This document shows positions 34,452 through 43,535 of a stretch of DNA of 64,000 nucleotides, one piece after another (positions within the stretch are counted from its first letter, which is position 1; each line of letters starts with the position of its first letter). Below the pieces are notes generated by a model that saw nothing but the letters and a program-made list of their open reading frames with translations, did no database searches and was not told the DNA's origin. Position numbers and translations under genes: made by a program. The DNA is taken from contig DDYB01000011.1 of NCBI GenBank assembly GCA_002347265.1, positions 22,983-86,982 on the forward strand. The letters run 5' to 3'. This stretch comes from Desulfobacteraceae bacterium UBA2245. GTDB taxonomy: Bacteria > Desulfobacterota > Desulfobacteria > Desulfobacterales > UBA2245.

Positions 34452-36143
34452 ATGAATGTATCCGCCATACTGGCAAAGCGGATAGATGAATCCACTCAAA
34501 CCGCCCGGTCGGTGAAGCAGATCATCAACTCGTTTTTGATCGTATTTAAAAACTATGCTTTGTATCCGGAAAATCACGCCATCTGCAAGACCTCCCTGGA
34601 AAAGGCGAAACCTCCTTTATATTTGTTTTTCCAGAACAATTTTCACTTCCGCATCGATGTTCAGAAAAATGCGCTGATATTCGATTCGCAGATCGTGTAT
34701 GAAGGCGGAGAAACCGAGGAAAATCTTGCCTTTATCTTTTTTCGCGACGGCATCGAATGGCTCGAATTTCAAAGGGGTTTGACCGAAGACGAAATCGATC
34801 GGTTTTTCAAGGTGTTGTACCGCTATCGCATTCTGCGCGAAGAAGCTGAAGGGGACCTGGTGACCGCGCTGTGGGCCGAAGATTTTTCCCACATCCGCTA
34901 CGGCGTCAAGGAGGTGTTCTGGAATGCGGACAACCTGATCGACCTCGGCGAACTCAGGGCCGCAGACCCCGGGCAGGTTGCACAAAAGGCATCCGAAGCC
35001 GGTCTTATTCAGATGCGGCCGCCCGAATTCATTACGGAATGGGCCGAAGCCTTTCGATTGACCCCTGAAGATCATGAAGCCATCAAACAGATGATCGTCG
35101 AAGATGAAACCCTGGACAGAGCCCAGGATGTGCTGGATATTCTGGGAATCATCCTCATGAATCTGGAGGATTCAAAGGATTTCGAAGAGATCCTGGATTA
35201 CCTCAAAGAAGAATTTTTTGACACGCTTCAGCTCGGAGATCTGGAATTTACGCTGAAACTATTGAAAAATCTTCATTCCACCCACCAGAAACTCAGAAGC
35301 AACAAGCCCTGGACCACCCCGTTATTTAAACGGCTTTTCTCCGACCTGTGCCGCGAATCAACCCTCGCCGCCCTGCAGCATGTGTGGCCGACAATCGGAC
35401 CCGGGCATGTTGAAAAACAAAAACTCGTTTTCGAGATTCTCACGCTGCTTCCATCAAGAGCGATTTCTACGCTGTTGCCCATGATGCTGGAAAGCCATCC
35501 ATTGCATATTCACGATCTGATGATGGACATCGCCGTCCATCTCGCCCGCCGGAACAGCACCCCCCTCAAACAGTTGCTGACGGATTCGAACGAGGCCGTT
35601 GTGATTAAAAGCCTTAAAATCCTTTCAATGCTGAATCAGCCTGAAAACAACACCATATTCCTGGATATGACGCGCCACGATTCTGAAAATATCAGAAAGC
35701 AGGCGCTCACCCACCTGCTGGCCTGCGAAGGCGACTTCTTAGACGTCTGCATCTCGATGGTCGACGATTCCAGCGATGCCGTCCGATGGCTGGCTTTAAA
35801 ACATCTTGGACAAACCCGCAATTCCCGTGCGGAAAAGCTGCTGACAAACTATCTTGAGAACACGGATGCCCGTGAGGAAAATCGAGGCCATATTCTGGAC
35901 TGTTACAGGACCCTCGGTCAATGCGGCGACGATGAATGCATAGGTTTTCTGAAAAAAACGCTTTTCCCTCGCAGCTGGGTCCAAAAGCTCGGCATCGGCA
36001 GCACCATTCATCAGGAAGGAGCCCTGCACGCTTTGACCGCATTGACCCCGGACAAGGCCGGACCGATATTGTCCAAAGCTTCCAGAAGTTTTATTCCATC
36101 GGTCAGGGCCGCCTGCAAAAAAGCCCTGGCAGGAGGAAAATAG
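34452..36143 (+). CDS. HEAT-repeat protein linked to an HD-GYP gene
   Basis: A 563-residue cytosolic protein. The N-terminal half (LIVFKNYALYPENHAICK; FRIDVQKNALIFDSQIVYEGG) is an unassigned helical or strand domain. The C-terminal half (about 350-560) consists of HEAT-like repeats, e.g. SLKILSMLNQPENNTIFLDM and RWLALKHLGQTRNSRAEKLL. Both it and the next gene begin with similar segments about individuals at rest: SLIVFKNYALYPENH here and FFSMVQTSRIHRDNNQLAL there, suggesting a shared N-terminal domain. The HD-GYP gene starts two bases after its stop, so they are translationally linked. It is probably a partner or regulator in c-di-GMP signalling; this is inferred from adjacency. Confidence 0.75.
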   Translation: MNVSAILAKRIDESTQTARSVKQIINSFLIVFKNYALYPENHAICKTSLEKAKPPLYLFFQNNFHFRIDVQKNALIFDSQIVYEGGETEENLAFIFFRDGIEWLEFQRGLTEDEIDRFFKVLYRYRILREEAEGDLVTALWAEDFSHIRYGVKEVFWNADNLIDLGELRAADPGQVAQKASEAGLIQMRPPEFITEWAEAFRLTPEDHEAIKQMIVEDETLDRAQDVLDILGIILMNLEDSKDFEEILDYLKEEFFDTLQLGDLEFTLKLLKNLHSTHQKLRSNKPWTTPLFKRLFSDLCRESTLAALQHVWPTIGPGHVEKQKLVFEILTLLPSRAISTLLPMMLESHPLHIHDLMMDIAVHLARRNSTPLKQLLTDSNEAVVIKSLKILSMLNQPENNTIFLDMTRHDSENIRKQALTHLLACEGDFLDVCISMVDDSSDAVRWLALKHLGQTRNSRAEKLLTNYLENTDAREENRGHILDCYRTLGQCGDDECIGFLKKTLFPRSWVQKLGIGSTIHQEGALHALTALTPDKAGPILSKASRSFIPSVRAACKKALAGGK

Positions 36144-36145
36144 TC

Positions 36146-37579
36146 ATGTCGGAAAAAACAGACCGGCCCGACAATCGCATCATCGAAACATTGATCCGAG
36201 CCTTTTTCAGTATGGTGCAAACCTCCCGGATTCACAGGGACAACAACCAGCTTGCCCTGAAATGCGCTCAAAATTTTGTGGCCAGCTGTCAGGCCGCATT
36301 CCAGAATCAGGGCGAACTTCGCCTGCGCATCGCAAACGACCGTCTGTATGTACAGGAAGAAAAACTCGGTTTTCAGCGCGGAACGGTGGCGCTGATTCAG
36401 AACATGATTGAATATCTGGAAAGAAGAAGCCTCGGAGGATTCAACATCTCCGAAGCGATCCGGCAGTGCCCGCTGGAACAAGTTTTAAACGCCGCCCGGC
36501 TGATCAATACCGCACAGGGCCAGCAGGACCCGTTTGAATGGCTGACCTCCGAACTTGAAGCCTGCCGCGCCCACTGGATCACGCCGCAGCCACATTCAGA
36601 AACCGACCTGAACGAGCCTGCCATGGAGCTCAAGGAACGGGCGCTGAAAACCTACAGCTATGCCTTGACCTCGGTGAAAGTTGTGGTGGAGAAAATCGCC
36701 AGCCACAAACACCCCGGAATTCGCCATGCCACCAGGCTGGCCCAGTCCATGGTGGATCTGATGATAGAAAACGAATCGGTCTTCATGGCGCTGAGCACCA
36801 TTCGGGACTATGACGACTACACCTTTACCCATTCGGTGAATGTCGCCATATTGTCCATGTGTCTGGCAAAACATATCGGGGTTCCCAAGCAGTCTCTGGA
36901 AAGACTGTCTCTTTGCGGCCTGTTTCACGATCTGGGGAAAATCGATATTCCCAAATCCGTTCTCAACAAAGAGGGGAAGCTCACCGACGAAGAGTTCAAA
37001 CAGATCCAGATGCACTCCCTGCTCAGCGTTCAGCACATTGCCACCCTGCGGGCGTCCAGAGAGCGGAAAGCCAGCATGCTGATCCCCCCGTTCGAACATC
37101 ATTTAAAATACGACCTTTCCGGATACCCGCAGACCCACCGGAGAAATCCCATCAGCTTTTTCGGGAGAATTCTGACCATTTCGGATGTTTTTGACGCCAT
37201 CACATCGCCGCGCATCTACCGGCCGACCGCCCTGAGTCCGGATCGTGCGCTGAAATTCATGTACAAAGGAACCGGAAAGGATTTCGATCCCATTTTGCTT
37301 AAAGCATTCATCGATATGATCGGCCTCATTCCGCTCGGAACCGTGTTGGAGCTGGATACCGGCGAGCTGGCCGTGGTCGTCAAAAACGGAAAGCCCGTTC
37401 ATCCGGCCAGGCCCCGGGCCGTCGTCCTGAATAAAGATGAACAAACCGGAGAGTTTTATAAAGGCAAAACCATCAGCCTGGCGGACAAGGATTTAACCTC
37501 TGGAAAATATCTGAGAAATATCGTGGGCACCCGCCACTGTTCTCATCTGAACATACAGCCGGTGGACTTCATGCTTTAA
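36146..37579 (+). CDS. HD-GYP domain protein with variant GYP motif
   Basis: A 477-residue protein. An N-terminal approximately 150-residue domain resembles that of the preceding HEAT protein. The HD-GYP domain (about 215-400) has FHDLGKIDIP (HD at 261-262) and HHLKYDLSGYP at 318-328, where the consensus HHExxDGxGYP has lost Glu and the first Gly; SDVFDAITSPRIYRP follows. The C-terminal approximately 80 residues (VLELDTGELAVVVKNGKPVHPARP) are a small beta domain often found after HD-GYP. Metal-binding His/Asp residues remain, so phosphodiesterase activity is possible but reduced or altered. AGGAGG before ATG 36146 is strong. Confidence 0.88.
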   Translation: MSEKTDRPDNRIIETLIRAFFSMVQTSRIHRDNNQLALKCAQNFVASCQAAFQNQGELRLRIANDRLYVQEEKLGFQRGTVALIQNMIEYLERRSLGGFNISEAIRQCPLEQVLNAARLINTAQGQQDPFEWLTSELEACRAHWITPQPHSETDLNEPAMELKERALKTYSYALTSVKVVVEKIASHKHPGIRHATRLAQSMVDLMIENESVFMALSTIRDYDDYTFTHSVNVAILSMCLAKHIGVPKQSLERLSLCGLFHDLGKIDIPKSVLNKEGKLTDEEFKQIQMHSLLSVQHIATLRASRERKASMLIPPFEHHLKYDLSGYPQTHRRNPISFFGRILTISDVFDAITSPRIYRPTALSPDRALKFMYKGTGKDFDPILLKAFIDMIGLIPLGTVLELDTGELAVVVKNGKPVHPARPRAVVLNKDEQTGEFYKGKTISLADKDLTSGKYLRNIVGTRHCSHLNIQPVDFML

Positions 37580-37594
37580 GATGTCTGAAACAAA

Positions 37595-38170
37595 TTGAAA
37601 AACAAGATCCGACAACAGGCCATCGATCTGGGAGCGGATGATGCCGCAATCGTTCCGACCGGCATGATTTCGGTGGAAGATCAAATTGTTGAATTCTGCA
37701 GGGCGCCGCTTTGCGAAAGCTACGGAAACTGCGCTCATTGCCCGCCGCACGCCATTTCTCCGGCCCGGATGCGTCAAAAACTTGCCTCGTACCGTCAGGG
37801 CCTGGTGTTCAAGGTTCACGCGCCGACCGCCATACTTCAGACCGAAGAACAGTTTCCGGTTTTTCGCAAGGTCTTTGAAATAACCGCCGAGCTTGAAAGA
37901 TATGCCCGGTCCGTCGGATTTGAACGGGCCGTGGGATTGGCCGCAGGTTCCTGCAAGTCCGTTTTCTGCAAAAAAGTTTCGTGCCTGCTTCTGGAATCCG
38001 GAACCGACTGCCGTTTTCCATCGCTGGCCAGACCTTCCATGGAGGCAACGGGCATCCATGTTTTCAAGCTGATTCAGGACCTCGGATGGGAAATTCACCG
38101 GATCAATCAAGCCACTGATCCGCGCCAGGTTCACACCGGCAGCATTGTGGCCCTGCTGATTCTGGAATAA
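37595..38170 (+). CDS. DUF2284 predicted metal-binding protein
   Basis: A 191-residue cysteine-rich cytosolic protein of the DUF2284 group. A cysteine cluster FCRAPLCESYGNCAHCPPHAISP near residues 34-56 and a second set (GSCKSVFCKKVSCLL and TDCRFPSLARPSMEATGI) match this family of predicted iron-sulfur or metal-binding proteins, often near corrinoid methyltransferases in anaerobes; none is adjacent here. The start is a TTG at 37595 with only a weak ribosome site, fifteen bases after the HD-GYP stop; no ATG lies in frame before the conserved region. Function unknown. Confidence 0.82.
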   Translation: MKNKIRQQAIDLGADDAAIVPTGMISVEDQIVEFCRAPLCESYGNCAHCPPHAISPARMRQKLASYRQGLVFKVHAPTAILQTEEQFPVFRKVFEITAELERYARSVGFERAVGLAAGSCKSVFCKKVSCLLLESGTDCRFPSLARPSMEATGIHVFKLIQDLGWEIHRINQATDPRQVHTGSIVALLILE

Positions 38171-38275
38171 TCGAACCTCGATCTGTTTCACCTCAATGAA
38201 CACGCGTCCGGTCTTTTCCGCTTCGGGATCGGGCGCCCGAATGAATGGAATATCGCCGGCTGCAAAGGGTCCGAA

Positions 38276-39418
38276 TCAGATCGTTTTCATCAGTTCTCTG
38301 GCGATAATCAGCCGTTGAATTTCGCTGGTCCCCTCGCCGATTTCACAGATCTTCGCATCCCTCAGGTAGCGTTCCACCGGGTACGACCGAAGGCAGCCGT
38401 ATCCGCCGTGAATCTGCACCGCCTTGTTGGCGGCCCTTGTGGCGGCTTCCGAGGCATAAAGCTTGGCCATCGATGCCTGCATGGTGCAAGGCGCTCCCTG
38501 AGCGGCCAGGAAAGCCGCCCGGTATACCAGCAGGCGGGCTGCCGAAATTTCCGTAGCCATGTCGGCCAGCATCCACTGAATCGCCTGAAACGAAGCAATG
38601 GTCCGACCGAACTGCTTCCGCCTGCGCGCGAAGGCCAAAGACGCTTCCAGAGCCGCCTGTCCCAGCCCCACGGCCATGGCGCCGATTCCCACCCGGCCCT
38701 GGTCCAGAATGCCGAGGGCGTCCACCAGTCCCCTTCCCTTCTGCCCCAGCAGGCTGTCCTCCGGAACCCATACGTCTTTGAGGCGTACAACAGCGGTATC
38801 CGAAGCCCGGCATCCGATCTTGTCCAGCCGGGCCACGGGTCTTAAGCCGGGCGTATCCGCTTCGATGATAAAAGCGCTGATGCCATGGCGGTCCTGATCC
38901 GGTCCGGTTCTGGCCATGATAATGTACACGCCGGCCACCGAGCCCTGGGTCACAAACATCTTGGTCCCGTTGAGAACCCAGCCGCCGGGCTTTTTCTCGG
39001 CCCTTGTCCGCAGGGAAGCGGCATCGCTGCCGCTTCGAACCTCTGCCAGAGCCCAGGCGCCGAGGCTTCGGCCGCTGGCCATGGCCGGCAGAAATTTCCG
39101 CTTCTGGGCCTCGTCGCCCATCTGCAGAATATGACCGCAGGCAAGACTGTGCGCAGCCAGGGTCAGGGCCGAAGCGCCGTCACAGCGCGCCAGTTCCTCG
39201 ATCGCCAGAATCAGGCAGACCGGATCCAGGCCCAGGCCTTTGTAAGATTTTGGAACGCCGATTCCCAGCAAGCCTTCTTCGGCCAGATTTTCCATCACCT
39301 CGAAGGGAAAGGTTCCCTGCACATCCCGTTTCCGGGCATACGGCGCCGCATGTATCCGGGCAAGTCCGGCAACCTTTTTCCGAAAACCCTCGTGGAATTC
39401 ATCGAGCTCAAAATTCAT
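38276..39418 (-). CDS. Acyl-CoA dehydrogenase
   Basis: A 380-residue flavoprotein of the acyl-CoA dehydrogenase family. N-terminal, middle and C-terminal domains are intact: ALAEVRSGSDAASLRT (FAD-binding region), MFVTQGSVAGVYIIMART, and the C-terminal ICEIGEGTSEIQRLIIAREL containing the usual catalytic glutamate region. It removes two hydrogens from an acyl-CoA and passes electrons to ETF; chain-length preference cannot be read. The frame opens at 39442, but ATG 39418 with GGAGA six bases upstream is the better start. It is monocistronic and convergent with the DUF2284 gene. Confidence 0.93.
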   Translation of the reverse strand: MNFELDEFHEGFRKKVAGLARIHAAPYARKRDVQGTFPFEVMENLAEEGLLGIGVPKSYKGLGLDPVCLILAIEELARCDGASALTLAAHSLACGHILQMGDEAQKRKFLPAMASGRSLGAWALAEVRSGSDAASLRTRAEKKPGGWVLNGTKMFVTQGSVAGVYIIMARTGPDQDRHGISAFIIEADTPGLRPVARLDKIGCRASDTAVVRLKDVWVPEDSLLGQKGRGLVDALGILDQGRVGIGAMAVGLGQAALEASLAFARRRKQFGRTIASFQAIQWMLADMATEISAARLLVYRAAFLAAQGAPCTMQASMAKLYASEAATRAANKAVQIHGGYGCLRSYPVERYLRDAKICEIGEGTSEIQRLIIARELMKTI

Positions 39419-39442
39419 AGTCTGTCTCCGGTCTGCTGTCAT

Positions 39443-39585
39443 TGACGGTCCGGTAAAAAGTCAAGATGGCAACGGCGCAGATCAGGTTCGAAGCGTCGCA
39501 AATCCACAGGAATGACAGTGCGTCAGCGTGCAATGACGATGGATGCGGCGCAATGCGGAAGCCGGACTTTTTACAAGGCGTCATC
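39443..39585. repeat. Repeat with inverted GTAAAAAGTC ends
   Basis: Left end: TTGACGGTCCGGTAAAAAGTC (39443-39463, complement of GACTTTTTACC). Right end: CCGGACTTTTTACAAGGCG (39562-39580). The ends are inverted about 100 bases apart and match the single or paired ends near 6250, 13010 and 24790-24877, so this is a small interspersed element. The approximately 270 further bases to 39852 hold no credible gene. Confidence 0.5.
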
Positions 39586-39852
39586 ATGGATTTCCAGTTT
39601 ATACCAACTCCTGCTTTAAAAGACATCCATAAATTTCACAGCAAAGTCGCCGCACGGAATGGGTTTGAACCCGGCACGAATCCTGTTCCCCCGCTTCCCC
39701 GGTCCATACGCAAATTGACGGCGATCTTCACACAAATAAATTTTCCTTGCGGATGCCCGGCGTTTCCCTATGGCTTTTGATGAAAAATTTTTATATAAAT
39801 GAAGGGTTTGAAAAATGTTGAACTCAAAATTCCATGGATACGCAAACTTTAA

Positions 39853-39874
39853 AGGGTGTTGAAAAACAAGAATC
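39853..39874. repeat. Remnant end of the 143-bp element directly upstream of prc
   Basis: GGGTGTTGAAAAACAAGAATC matches the left end of the 143-bp element family (for example at 54209). Only this end is present. The ATG of the prc gene follows immediately, so the remnant forms the 5' untranslated region of prc and no ordinary Shine-Dalgarno is seen. Confidence 0.7.
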
Positions 39875-42091
39875 ATGAAAATAACCATCAAACAATGGCG
39901 CATTCCGGTTGCTTTCTTTTTGATCCTGCTGCTGACGGCGCCGGAAGCGAGCCGGGCGGATTCGGCCGCGGCCCGTTCCGCACAGGAGAACGCACAGGTC
40001 CTGCCCGCAGAACCCGTGCTGGAGGAGCTCTCCCCTCCGAAACAATATTCCAGAATCAGCGGAGAAATCCTCGGCCAGCTCCGGTTGCGGCATTTCCGAA
40101 AGATTGACATCGACAACGCCTTTTCCGAACGTTTTTTTCAACGACTTCTGTCGGATCTGGATGAAAACAAAAACCATTTTCTGAAAAGCGACATCGACGA
40201 ATTCGAGGTTTACCGTTACGAGCTCGATAATTCACTTGAAAAAAAAGACCTGACGCCCGGCTACATCATATTCAACCGGTTCCGTACACGCCAGGTTCAG
40301 CGTCTGAATTACATGATCGAGCGCATCGAAGCGGGCACAGGCGTCATGGATTTTGAAGAGAACGAGAGTCTTCAAATCGAACGCAAAAACCTGCCCTGGC
40401 TTCAAACCATGGCCGAACTCGAGGACCTGTGGCGAAAGCAGGTCAAAAATGACGTGCTGAACCTGAAACTGGGCGGGGAAACCGCTGAAGCGGAAATAGA
40501 AAAAACCCTTCGAAAACGATACAAAAACCGGCTGAATCAGGTGCTGAAGATCAACGAAGAGGATGTGTTTCAAGTATATATCGATGCGTTGACGCATACC
40601 TTTGATCCGCATACCGAGTATTTTTCACCCCACCTCTGGGAGAACTTCAACATCCGCATGAGCCTGTCCCTGGAAGGAATCGGGGCGCTGCTTCAGCAGG
40701 ATAGCGAATACATCAAGATAGTCAGCCTGGTGCCCGGCGGACCTGCGGACAAAGACGGACGGCTCAAACCCGGCGATCGCATCACGGGAGTCGGCCAGGG
40801 CGTGGACGGGGAGATCGAGGATGTGATGGGATGGCGCATCGAGGATGTGGTGAACCTGATTCGCGGCCCCAAAGAAACCGTGGTGCGCATCAAGATTATT
40901 CCGACGGACGCCCGCACCGAACATCAGACCCAGATTGTCGATGTGCTTCGCAACACGGTGAAGCTCGAAGACCAGGCTGCCCGGAAACAGGTGCTGACCC
41001 TGGAAAACGCCGGCGTCTCCCATAAAATCGGCGTGATTGACATTCCAACCTTTTACATTGATTTCAAGGGCTATCAGGAGGGAAATCCCGATTACCGGAG
41101 CACCACCCGCGATGTGCGCCGTTTGATCGAGGAGCTGATCGATGCGGGCGTTGAAGGCATCATCATCGATCTTCGGAACAACGGCGGCGGAGCGCTTCAG
41201 GAGGTCAGCTCCCTGGTCGGGCTGTTCGTCCCGGAGGGGCCCACGGTCCAGGTCAAGCATGCCAACAGACAGGTTTCCCAGATTCACAATGACGAGTCGA
41301 CGTTCATCTACGACGGTCCCCTGGCCGTGGCCGTCAACCGGCTCAGCGCGTCGGCATCGGAAATCTTTGCCGGCGCCATTCAGGACTACGGCCGGGGGAT
41401 CATTCTCGGCTCCCGGACCTTCGGCAAGGGGACGGTTCAATCTCTGGTCAAACTCAGCAGCGGCGAGCTGAAACTCACCATTGCAAAATTCTATCGGATT
41501 TCCGGAGGAAGCACCCAGAGCAGGGGCATTTCCCCGGACATTCAGTTCCCGGATGTTTTTGACATCCAGCAGATCGGCGAAAGCGAACTGCCCGAATCGC
41601 TTCCGTGGGACACCATCGAACCCGTCTTTTACGACCATGATCCGGGCATCAACAAGGCTCTGGACCGGCTGAATGAACGCCATCAGGCGCGGATCGACGC
41701 AAACGCCGATTTTATATTCACCAGCGCTCTGGCCGGCTACCTGAAGCAAAAACAGGGAGAAACCCTGATTTCCCTGAACAGGGATATTCGGAAAAAGCAG
41801 AAGGATCAGGATGAAACATGGCGGCTGAATCTTGAGAATCAACGCCGCAAGGCAAAGGGACAGCCGATGCTGGAAAAGTTGGAGGAAGATCCGGCCGAGG
41901 CTGATCCGGACATGCCTTTCGATCATGATAAAAAGGACAAGGAACCGGATGCCTTCGTGACGGAAGGCGGCTGGATTCTGCTGGACTGGATGGAGCTGTC
42001 GCGGCAGAACATGAATCCGCAGAACCTGATGACCACCAAGCTGGCCGATGAGTCCTTCTTCAGCCCCGGTCGATCAGCTTCCGATCAATGA
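39875..42091 (+). CDS. prc: Carboxy-terminal processing (tail-specific) protease, S41A
   Basis: A 738-residue periplasmic protease of the Prc/Tsp type. The N-terminus has a signal peptide (MKITIKQWRIPVAFFLILLL, cleavage near SRA-DS). A helical N-terminal domain precedes a PDZ domain (about 265-345, VSLVPGGPADKDGRLKPGD). The catalytic Ser is in RLSASASEIFAGA near 493 and the Lys in SRTFGKGTVQSL near 516. A long C-terminal helical domain (DUF3340-type) follows, as in E. coli Prc. It degrades tagged or misfolded periplasmic proteins and murein hydrolases. The last 32 bases overlap the convergent YcgN-like gene. Confidence 0.94.
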   Translation: MKITIKQWRIPVAFFLILLLTAPEASRADSAAARSAQENAQVLPAEPVLEELSPPKQYSRISGEILGQLRLRHFRKIDIDNAFSERFFQRLLSDLDENKNHFLKSDIDEFEVYRYELDNSLEKKDLTPGYIIFNRFRTRQVQRLNYMIERIEAGTGVMDFEENESLQIERKNLPWLQTMAELEDLWRKQVKNDVLNLKLGGETAEAEIEKTLRKRYKNRLNQVLKINEEDVFQVYIDALTHTFDPHTEYFSPHLWENFNIRMSLSLEGIGALLQQDSEYIKIVSLVPGGPADKDGRLKPGDRITGVGQGVDGEIEDVMGWRIEDVVNLIRGPKETVVRIKIIPTDARTEHQTQIVDVLRNTVKLEDQAARKQVLTLENAGVSHKIGVIDIPTFYIDFKGYQEGNPDYRSTTRDVRRLIEELIDAGVEGIIIDLRNNGGGALQEVSSLVGLFVPEGPTVQVKHANRQVSQIHNDESTFIYDGPLAVAVNRLSASASEIFAGAIQDYGRGIILGSRTFGKGTVQSLVKLSSGELKLTIAKFYRISGGSTQSRGISPDIQFPDVFDIQQIGESELPESLPWDTIEPVFYDHDPGINKALDRLNERHQARIDANADFIFTSALAGYLKQKQGETLISLNRDIRKKQKDQDETWRLNLENQRRKAKGQPMLEKLEEDPAEADPDMPFDHDKKDKEPDAFVTEGGWILLDWMELSRQNMNPQNLMTTKLADESFFSPGRSASDQ

Positions 42092-42542
42092 CATGCCGGG
42101 AAAGGTCGTCCGGATGCACATGGGCCCCCGAAACCGCCTTGCCCCGGACCGATATTCCGGCCCGGTGAACCGAACGCCGATCCCCTGAAATCAAGGGATG
42201 CCACCCGGGCAGGTCCTTTCCTTCGGCGATCAGCCGGTAGGCGCAGGTTTTTGGAAGCCATCTGAAGCGCACGACGGTTTCGGGCGTCAGCGTCAGGCAA
42301 TCGGGCATCTGCTGATGGCGACGGTCATAGTCCGTACATTGGCATGTAACGGGATTGAGCAGCGGGCAGGCGACGCTGGTATAATACACTTTTCCGGTTG
42401 TGGGGTTTTTGAGCTTTTCCAAACAGCATCTGCCGCATCCGTCGCATAAGGACTCCCATTGCTCGGGCGTCATTCGGTTCAGCGGAGTTGTTTTCCAGAA
42501 AGGCGGATTCAGGTCCGGCGCCGGCGTATTTCGGGCGTCCAT
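42060..42542 (-). CDS. YcgN-family cysteine-cluster protein
   Basis: A 160-residue protein of the YcgN/UPF0260 group. The family cluster CDGCGRCCLEK (CxxCxxCC) near residue 33 is followed by TSVACPLLNPVTCQCTDY, RFRWLPKTCAYRLIAEG and GWHPLISGDRRSVHRAGISVRG, all conserved. These cysteines probably bind iron-sulfur or zinc; function is unknown. ATG 42542 behind AAGGA is chosen over the start at 42560. It is divergent from the pseudouridine synthase gene with 33 bases between starts, and its 3' end overlaps that of prc. Confidence 0.88.
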   Translation of the reverse strand: MDARNTPAPDLNPPFWKTTPLNRMTPEQWESLCDGCGRCCLEKLKNPTTGKVYYTSVACPLLNPVTCQCTDYDRRHQQMPDCLTLTPETVVRFRWLPKTCAYRLIAEGKDLPGWHPLISGDRRSVHRAGISVRGKAVSGAHVHPDDLSRHVIDRKLIDRG

Positions 42543-42575
42543 GCAGTCATCCTTATTCAATGTCTCAATTCAATC

Positions 42576-43535
42576 ATGGTTGATACAAAACGCAGGGCAT
42601 CCGTTGTCGTCGCGGCTTCCGAAGCCGGAAAGCCCCTGATAGATGTCCTTTCCAGCCGTTTCCGGTATCACGACCGGAACCAGTGGCTGGAACATATCGA
42701 TCGGAACCGCCTGATGATCAACGGTTATCTGGCTTGCGCCGATACCGTCCTTCGATCCGGTGATTTCCTGGAATACTGTTTTCAACCGATTCCGGAGCCC
42801 CCGGTGGACGCCGATTTTTCCATCGTCTTTGAAGACCGCCATATTCTGGTGATCAACAAGCCGCCCTGCCTGCCCTGCCATCCGTCGGGCCGGTATTTTC
42901 ACCATACCCTCTGGAGCCTGTTAAGAAAGGCCGGAATCCGATCCCATATGGAACTGATCAACCGCATTGACCGGGAAACCTCGGGCCTGGTTCTGATTGC
43001 CAAGACCCCCGAGGCCGCACACGCCTGCCGGCATCAGTTTGAAAAGCGCCGGGTTTTCAAGCGCTACCTGGCGCTGGTCCATGGCCGGTTTACGGAAAAA
43101 CGGATCATGGCTCAGGGCTGGATGGCTCCGGATTCTGCCAGCAGAATTCGAAAAAAACAACGGTTTTATCCCCTCGACCGGACGCCCGCGCACCATGCCA
43201 GGGCCTGCGCAACCGTTATCTGCAAAAGAAAAACCGGAGATCGGATCAGCCTGGTTCAAGCCTTTGCCCGCACCGGCCGCACTCACCAGATTCGAGCCAC
43301 GCTGCTGGCCCTCGGATATCCGGTGGTCGGAGACAAGCTCTACGGCCTGGATGAGGAGATCTTTATCCGGTTTATCGAAGACCGGATTTCGAATGCGGAC
43401 GTAGAAAAGCTGATGCTTTCCCACCAGGCGCTTCATGCCGCGGAACTTCGATTGCTTCATCCGGAAAGCCGGCTGCCGGTCCGCTTTCTGGCGCCGATGC
43501 CGGCGGACATGAAAAACCTGGCCGATCAGCAGTGA
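42576..43535 (+). CDS. RluA-family pseudouridine synthase
   Basis: A 319-residue enzyme of the RluA/RluD family. A small N-terminal S4-like segment (FRYHDRNQWLEHIDRNRLMINGY) precedes the catalytic core with NKPPCLPCHPSG, the active-site RIDRETSGL (catalytic Asp), RYLALVHG and GRTHQIRATLLALGYPVVGDKLYG. It isomerises uridines in rRNA or tRNA; the exact target is not predictable. The start at 42576 avoids a long unsupported extension. The 3' end overlaps the convergent pepT gene by ten bases. Confidence 0.9.
   Translation: MVDTKRRASVVVAASEAGKPLIDVLSSRFRYHDRNQWLEHIDRNRLMINGYLACADTVLRSGDFLEYCFQPIPEPPVDADFSIVFEDRHILVINKPPCLPCHPSGRYFHHTLWSLLRKAGIRSHMELINRIDRETSGLVLIAKTPEAAHACRHQFEKRRVFKRYLALVHGRFTEKRIMAQGWMAPDSASRIRKKQRFYPLDRTPAHHARACATVICKRKTGDRISLVQAFARTGRTHQIRATLLALGYPVVGDKLYGLDEEIFIRFIEDRISNADVEKLMLSHQALHAAELRLLHPESRLPVRFLAPMPADMKNLADQQ

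Noticed and set aside
39466..39780. 104-codon plus-strand frame upstream of prc
   Set aside because: Overlaps the GTAAAAAGTC repeat; no ribosome site or recognisable content.
40625..41926. 433-codon open frame antisense to prc
   Set aside because: Lies wholly inside the clear Prc gene on the other strand; no motif or start context.
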